NCBI RefSeq assembly: GCF_900129505.1
Contig: NZ_LT670818.1
Location: 2,294,001 to 2,358,000 of the forward strand
Reading direction: 5' to 3'
DNA from: Bradyrhizobium erythrophlei
Lineage (GTDB): Bacteria > Pseudomonadota > Alphaproteobacteria > Rhizobiales > Xanthobacteraceae
DNA length: 64,000 nt
The translations under genes were made by a program, and so were the position numbers. Below are positions 61,613 through 64,000 of this stretch, piece by piece. The notes below the pieces were generated by a model. The model made no database searches. It was given only the letters and a program-made list of their open reading frames with translations, and was not told the origin of the DNA. Every line of letters starts with the position of its first letter. Position 1 is the first letter of the stretch.

Positions 61613-62198
61613 AGAAATCTCTCGCCGTTGTGACGAGAGCAAACGCCGCAATTCCTGACGATCAACTAAAGAACGTGGTTACTGCCAGAATTGTTGTTGG
61701 GGCAGTGTAAGCAAGCTCCACATTTGCTCCAGCTTGGCTGCTCGATGTCGATAACCCCGGAGAGCGACTCACGCATTTCCCGCGCGATGCCAGCCGGACG
61801 CCAACAGGACGAACAGCGTTCGGTTGCCTTGATATTTGGCCTCAGCCCGACTGCTTGCCAATCCATTCATTATCGCCGCTCCGTGGCGGACACATGCGCC
61901 CTCCTGCTCGGGCTGCTCTTGATAATCATTACCTCCAACATGATTGAAGGCTACCTAGTCCCAATCAGTTAGAGTCCGCGCTTGATCAAGCAAGATACAG
62001 ACTTGTCCACGCCAGCCATTGGCGCATATTTTTTGATGGCGGTTAAGTTTCCGCATTGTTGGGTTTCCGCTGCCGGGGGGACTTCACCGATTGCGCAATC
62101 CTCCCTGCGTCCGGACCCGGACGCAGGGATAGGCGGATGCTGACCTAAAGATTGGGGCGTCGCGACGCTATCCTACGCAGCGCATAGCGATGGAGGCC
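61613..62198. other. Stretch with two competing weak open frames
   Basis: About 590 bases. A plus-strand frame (61691-61972) ends in a hydrophobic helix (ALLLGLLLIIITSNMIEGYL); a minus-strand frame (61666-61866) has two cysteine pairs (CSSC, CGACLHC). They overlap and I cannot choose between them. 62090-62125 has inverted CCTGCGTCCGG / CCGGACGCAGG (a perfect hairpin with a T-poor tail). Confidence 0.35.
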
Positions 62199-62489
62199 TT
62201 AGTGCCCGGTCTCCAAGACGATGACGAGGCCTGTCGGTTCCGGTTCGTGGGGCCTCAGTTTCGTAAGGGTCGCATCACTCCAACTGGCAAGGCTCACGAC
62301 TTCTCCGGTTCGAATTTCCGTTTCCAGTTTTTCGGCCGGCTCCAGGACGTTAAGGCCGCTGTCATCGATAAAGAACGTATGTTCCCCGAACATGCTATGC
62401 AGTTGAGGAACCGCCGGATGATTATCGGGAAGAACCTCAGCCTCGAATTGGCTCAAGGTCTTTTTCACCTGTGTCGAATTCAGCTTCAT
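62199..62489 (-). CDS. Hypothetical protein of rhizobial type
   Basis: 96 residues from ATG 62489, with a CAGGAG ribosome site; the open frame extends upstream but that part is not protein-like. MKLNSTQVKKTLSQFEAEVL, DNHPAVPQLHSMFGEHTFFI, then ASWSDATLTKLRPHEPEPTG. Acidic. No known domain, though similar short proteins are frequent in Bradyrhizobium (family impression). Confidence 0.65.
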   Translation of the reverse strand: MKLNSTQVKKTLSQFEAEVLPDNHPAVPQLHSMFGEHTFFIDDSGLNVLEPAEKLETEIRTGEVVSLASWSDATLTKLRPHEPEPTGLVIVLETGH

Positions 62490-62919
62490 GATTACTCCTG
62501 TTTTTGCCACCAGCCTTTCGGAGTGCGCGCTATATCTAGCGATGAAGGTCTGCGGGGAGCCTCTAGCAAAGCGGGGCTTTCTCCTAGTTCCCGCCGCCGG
62601 TACCGGGCGACGACGCGCCGAACGGCTTTGGTCATTAGTGAGAACCCACCATGATTGTTTGTGTTCCATCTTCAGCGCGACCAAAGCCAACCTGTCGCGG
62701 CGAGCGTCAGAGCCGGCGCCCCCTAAACAGACATCTTCGTAGCCGGCTGGAATGTCTCAAACGTGCCAACAGGCGACATCGCGCCTTGCGGCGAGTTGTG
62801 GCGCAATAATCACACCCGAATGAAATCGGTGGTTGATGCCGCGCCTGGTCTTGTTCAGCGGCGGTTCCGCCCTCATCGTGGGTCGGATTTAGGTTGGAGG
62901 AACAGGTTGGGGATGCAAC
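62490..62919. other. Intergenic region upstream of the second rlpA-like gene
   Basis: About 430 bases. No gene recognised. It should hold the promoters of both flanking divergent genes. Confidence 0.35.
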
Positions 62920-63510
62920 ATGTCTTCCGTCGATTGTGCCAAGAGTTCGTACGGCGCCATTAAAGCAAATCATATTCCTGACGCGTTCTCGGTCTCGGGC
63001 GCTCGTGTCCGGAATGTCATTCGACTGTTTGCCATCGTTCTCGGCGCGGCGTTGCTTGCGGCTTGCGCTCAGTCATCCGTTGTCACCAGGAATTCCGAAT
63101 TTGTTGGCCCCAGTCGACAGGCGTCGCTGCAGCACAATCGAACGGCATCATTCGTCACCAACAGGCGTGTCGCATCCGCGAAAAAGCATATCCCGTTCGC
63201 GCGGCACAACAACGCGGCCCCGACACAGATCGCCTCGCGGGGAATTGCCAGCTTCTACACGGAAGGGCAACAGACCGCGAGCGGCGAAAAGTTCGATACG
63301 CACGATTTAACCGCCGCTCATCCTACGTTGCCGTTTGGCACCCGGCTGCGGGTGACAAACGTCGCGACGGGGCGGTCAGTGACAGTTCGGGTCAATGACC
63401 GCGGTCCGTACATTCCCGGACGAGTAGTCGATGTCTCACATACTGCGGCCGATGCGCTGGGAATGGTTGGAAGTGGGATCGCAAAGGTCAAACTTGACGT
63501 CGTCCAATAG
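62920..63510 (+). CDS. RlpA-like lipoprotein
   Basis: 196 residues. Lipobox LLAAC (residues 46-50) after a hydrophobic segment RLFAIVLGAALLAAC, so probably an outer-membrane lipoprotein; the 30 residues before the signal are unusual and the true start may lie later. C-terminal double-psi beta-barrel: GIASFYTEGQQTASGEKFDT, LPFGTRLRVTNVATGRSVTV, RVNDRGPYIPGRVVDVSHTA. Paralogue of the protein at 1076. Longer Ser/Arg/His linker between anchor and barrel. Confidence 0.88.
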   Translation: MSSVDCAKSSYGAIKANHIPDAFSVSGARVRNVIRLFAIVLGAALLAACAQSSVVTRNSEFVGPSRQASLQHNRTASFVTNRRVASAKKHIPFARHNNAAPTQIASRGIASFYTEGQQTASGEKFDTHDLTAAHPTLPFGTRLRVTNVATGRSVTVRVNDRGPYIPGRVVDVSHTAADALGMVGSGIAKVKLDVVQ

Positions 63511-63683
63511 CTAGCAGAAGCGGCCTAAAGGTAAGGATCGAAAGATCGTTTGGATCATCTTCAGACATTGACGCCCGCAATCGCGAAGTCTGCTTTGCCC
63601 GGAACAACGGACATCGTCGGATCGCCCGGCTAGGTCCGTTTCGTGCCACGAACGGACATTCACGTAATAATATTGAGGTCCGC
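63511..63683. repeat. Relic of a dispersed GGACATC-type repeat
   Basis: CCGGAACAACGGACATCGTC and GTCCGTTTCGTGCCACGAAC, followed by GGACATTCACG, echo the units at 28860 and 35308-35390 (CCCCCGAAGAACGGACATC, GGTTCGTGCCAGAAGC). A decayed copy of the same family, next to the terminal gene. Confidence 0.5.
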
Positions 63684-64000
63684 TCACGCCTCGAAAACCA
63701 AGCGAGTTCCTGTGTACCCGCGTAAGAGCTTCGTCGGCATAGCAGCGCGCGCGATTTCGTAAAAAGGTTCGCCCGTACAATGCAGCGGAACCACGTAAGT
63801 CGGATCGATTTCCTGGAGTGCCTTGACCGTATCTCGAACGTAATCCTCTTGATAGGGCGCGAGATGAAAGCCTCCAATCACTGCATGAATTCTTTCCACA
63901 CCGGAGGCAGCTTGAGCTTGCCTGATTGCGTTGACCACGCCGCGATGGCTGCACGAAGTCAGGACGACAAGCCCCCGTCCTTTCAGATTGAATGCCGTCG
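63684..64000 (-). CDS. MBL-fold metallo-hydrolase, C-terminal part
   Basis: Partial gene; the start lies beyond the window. Reads FNLKGRGLVVLTSCSHRGVV, NAIRQAQAASGVERIHAVIG, GFHLAPYQEDYVRDTVKALQ, YVVPLHCTGEPFYEIARAAM to a C-terminus LLRGYTGTRLVFEA. The SCSHRGVVN and LHCTG blocks are the metal-ligand regions of MBL proteins of the dihydropterin-synthase-like (RFAP/arylsulfatase-like) group. Substrate unknown. Convergent with the rlpA-like gene. Confidence 0.85.
   Translation of the reverse strand, partial: TAFNLKGRGLVVLTSCSHRGVVNAIRQAQAASGVERIHAVIGGFHLAPYQEDYVRDTVKALQEIDPTYVVPLHCTGEPFYEIARAAMPTKLLRGYTGTRLVFEA

Noticed and set aside
61666..61972. Two overlapping open frames, one with cysteine pairs and one with a hydrophobic end
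   Set aside because: They exclude each other and neither has a good start or family.

Overview
The window looks like chromosome from an alphaproteobacterium of the Bradyrhizobium / Rhodopseudomonas group (Nitrobacteraceae). Reasons: high GC with strong G/C third-position bias in the housekeeping genes, the order priA-atpHAGDC, the block obgE-proB-proA-nadD-rsfS-rlmH-envC-ctpA, and several dispersed intergenic repeats of the kind that litter Bradyrhizobium genomes. The genus is an inference from gene order and protein resemblance; no search was possible.

Region 1 (1-20.5 kb) is core genome: the 3' end of priA, an RlpA-like protein, the F1 part of ATP synthase (atpH-A-G-D-C), a membrane-bound class III cyclase, then a long minus-strand run: two adjacent rppH paralogues, a divergent polysaccharide deacetylase, ctpA, envC, rlmH, rsfS, nadD, proA, proB and obgE. 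Region 2 (20.5-36.3 kb) is an accessory stretch lying between obgE and the GNAT-rpmA-rplU genes that usually adjoin it: orphan ABC binding proteins, a MaoC hydratase, DMT and MFS transporters, a LysR regulator, an M15-type peptidase, an L,D-transpeptidase, a 1113-residue SAM-cyclase-ATPase-TPR signalling protein, an S1/P1 nuclease remnant and a 1.3-kb pile of repeats. Region 3 (36.3-39.7 kb) returns to core: GNAT, rpmA, rplU, a ROK-family protein and tRNA-Ser(CGA).

Region 4 (39.7-62 kb) is a composite genomic island grown at the tRNA-Ser gene. It opens with a 3.2-kb cassette bounded by a gapless, about 76% identical 208-bp duplication of the tRNA 3' end and its flank; the cassette carries one gene, a TOTE-type primase-helicase. 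Beyond it are two tyrosine-integrase C-terminal remnants, a 58-bp copy of the primase-helicase gene, a frameshifted MmeI-like restriction-modification gene, two truncated genes joined tail to tail, a two-gene operon with an XRE-ImmA metallopeptidase, a retron (recognisable msr-msd RNA plus an RT-TOPRIM protein with a one-base frameshift), a small protein resembling abortive-infection C-termini, and a large serine recombinase with its DUF2924 and DUF3489 companions. The island therefore looks like a defence island in which several modules are damaged.

Region 5 (58-64 kb) holds small rhizobial-type hypothetical genes, a second RlpA lipoprotein and the 3' part of an MBL-fold hydrolase that runs off the window. 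The most interesting objects are the retron, the tRNA-bounded primase-helicase cassette, and the frameshifts in the defence genes.
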